From the NCBI GenBank assembly GCA_006227805.1, contig SBFT01000268.1, positions 1-5,433 on the forward strand: a stretch of 5,433 nucleotides of DNA, in the 5' to 3' direction. The position numbers were made by a program, and so were the translations under genes. Positions 5,030 through 5,433 of the stretch are shown here, one piece after another. Numbering within the stretch: the stretch's first letter is position 1; each line of letters opens with the position of its first letter. This DNA comes from Paracoccaceae bacterium (GTDB lineage: Bacteria > Pseudomonadota > Alphaproteobacteria > Rhodobacterales > Rhodobacteraceae). Under the pieces are notes generated by a model that made no database searches, was not told the DNA's origin, and saw nothing but the letters and a program-made list of their open reading frames with translations.

Positions 5030-5433
5030 AGGCGCGCGAGAATCCGCCCGGCCGCCATGTCCGCCCAGATCGCATAGGTCGCGGGGCTGGGGTGAAAGCC
5101 GTCCTCCGCCATCAGGGCGGGATCGTCGGGCAGGTCGAAGGACAGGACTTCGCAGGCGGGGTGCCCGGCGGCCAGCGTGCGCAAGCCTTCGTCCAACCTT
5201 GCCGCATGACGGCCCAGCGTCCAGCGCAGGGGCTGGGGCAGAAGCGGAAAGCGGTCCATCGGGGGCAGGCCGGTCAGAAGGACGTGGCGCGCGGCGAAAT
5301 CCCGCGTCAGCCGGTCGATCAGGGTGCGCTGCCGACCCAGCCAGACGGGCCGGGGCACGAAGCGGGTGACGTCGTTGACACCCAGCGCCACCAGCACCGC
5401 GTCGAAGGGACCGGTCACCCGGTTCAGGCGCAG
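5026..5433 (-). CDS. SGNH/GDSL-type hydrolase, C-terminal part (5' end outside window)
   Basis: The last 135 residues of a serine esterase/lipase-like hydrolase. The frame is open to the window edge, so the N-terminal block with the nucleophile Ser (GDSL) is missing. Visible blocks are FDAVLVALGVNDVT (10-23 of the visible part), with the oxyanion-hole Asn20 in GVND, and EDGFHPSPATYAIWAD (110-125), with the catalytic Asp111 and His114 of the D-x-x-H block. A GTG at 5418 is unlikely to be the start because it would remove essential parts of the fold. The substrate cannot be told; family members include lysophospholipases, thioesterases and carbohydrate esterases. It is convergent with tag, and the two TAG stops lie on the same CTAG palindrome, so there is no room for a separate terminator. 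Confidence 0.9.
   Translation of the reverse strand: MRLNRVTGPFDAVLVALGVNDVTRFVPRPVWLGRQRTLIDRLTRDFAARHVLLTGLPPMDRFPLLPQPLRWTLGRHAARLDEGLRTLAAGHPACEVLSFDLPDDPALMAEDGFHPSPATYAIWADMAAGRILARL

Noticed and set aside
1..5433. Search for a new mobile, defence or biosynthetic system
   Set aside because: All large genes belong to known families in a compact chromosomal arrangement. No repeats, transposase, toxin-antitoxin pair, recombination site or composition break was seen by eye.

Overview
The window looks like a chromosomal segment of a high-GC alphaproteobacterium, most likely Rhodobacteraceae (Paracoccus-like). This rests on the strong G/C third-position bias, the adjacent phaA-phaB pair without phaC, and the style of the LysR, EAL and SGNH proteins. 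It was judged by eye, not by a database search. I see no mobile element, tRNA, rRNA, CRISPR array or phage gene, and the window is almost fully coding.

Layout from left to right. Positions 1-77 (minus) hold the N-terminus of a membrane transporter of probable DMT/EamA type, cut by the window edge. It lies 10 bp downstream of a GcvA-like LysR regulator (88-1035, minus). The regulator is divergent from a 39-residue small protein (1146-1265, plus). The 110 bp between them carries two dyads of the LysR-box form TNA-N7-TNA, and the LysR gene may be leaderless. A perfect 11-bp hairpin (1284-1309) separates the small gene from the convergent phaB.

The central operon (minus strand, read right to left) is phaA (3330 to 2155, acetyl-CoA acetyltransferase) followed by phaB (2052 to 1330, acetoacetyl-CoA reductase). 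Together these turn two acetyl-CoA into (R)-3-hydroxybutyryl-CoA, the monomer for polyhydroxybutyrate. The polymerase must be encoded elsewhere, as in Paracoccus denitrificans. A candidate promoter with a TTGC-N3-GCAA palindrome over its -35 lies about 110 bp upstream of phaA. Two hairpins lie between phaA and phaB.

Upstream of phaA on the same strand is a single-domain EAL protein (3511-4350). Several c-di-GMP phosphodiesterase residues are changed, so it is probably a degenerate, non-catalytic EAL protein. Divergent from it is tag (4463-5029, plus), 3-methyladenine DNA glycosylase I. Its stop codon shares the palindrome CTAG with the stop of a convergent SGNH/GDSL hydrolase (5026-5433, minus), whose N-terminus lies beyond the window.

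Most of the window is ordinary metabolism and repair. The parts most worth a second look are the LysR/small-protein divergent region and the degenerate EAL protein next to the PHB genes. I found no convincing sign of a wholly new multi-gene system.
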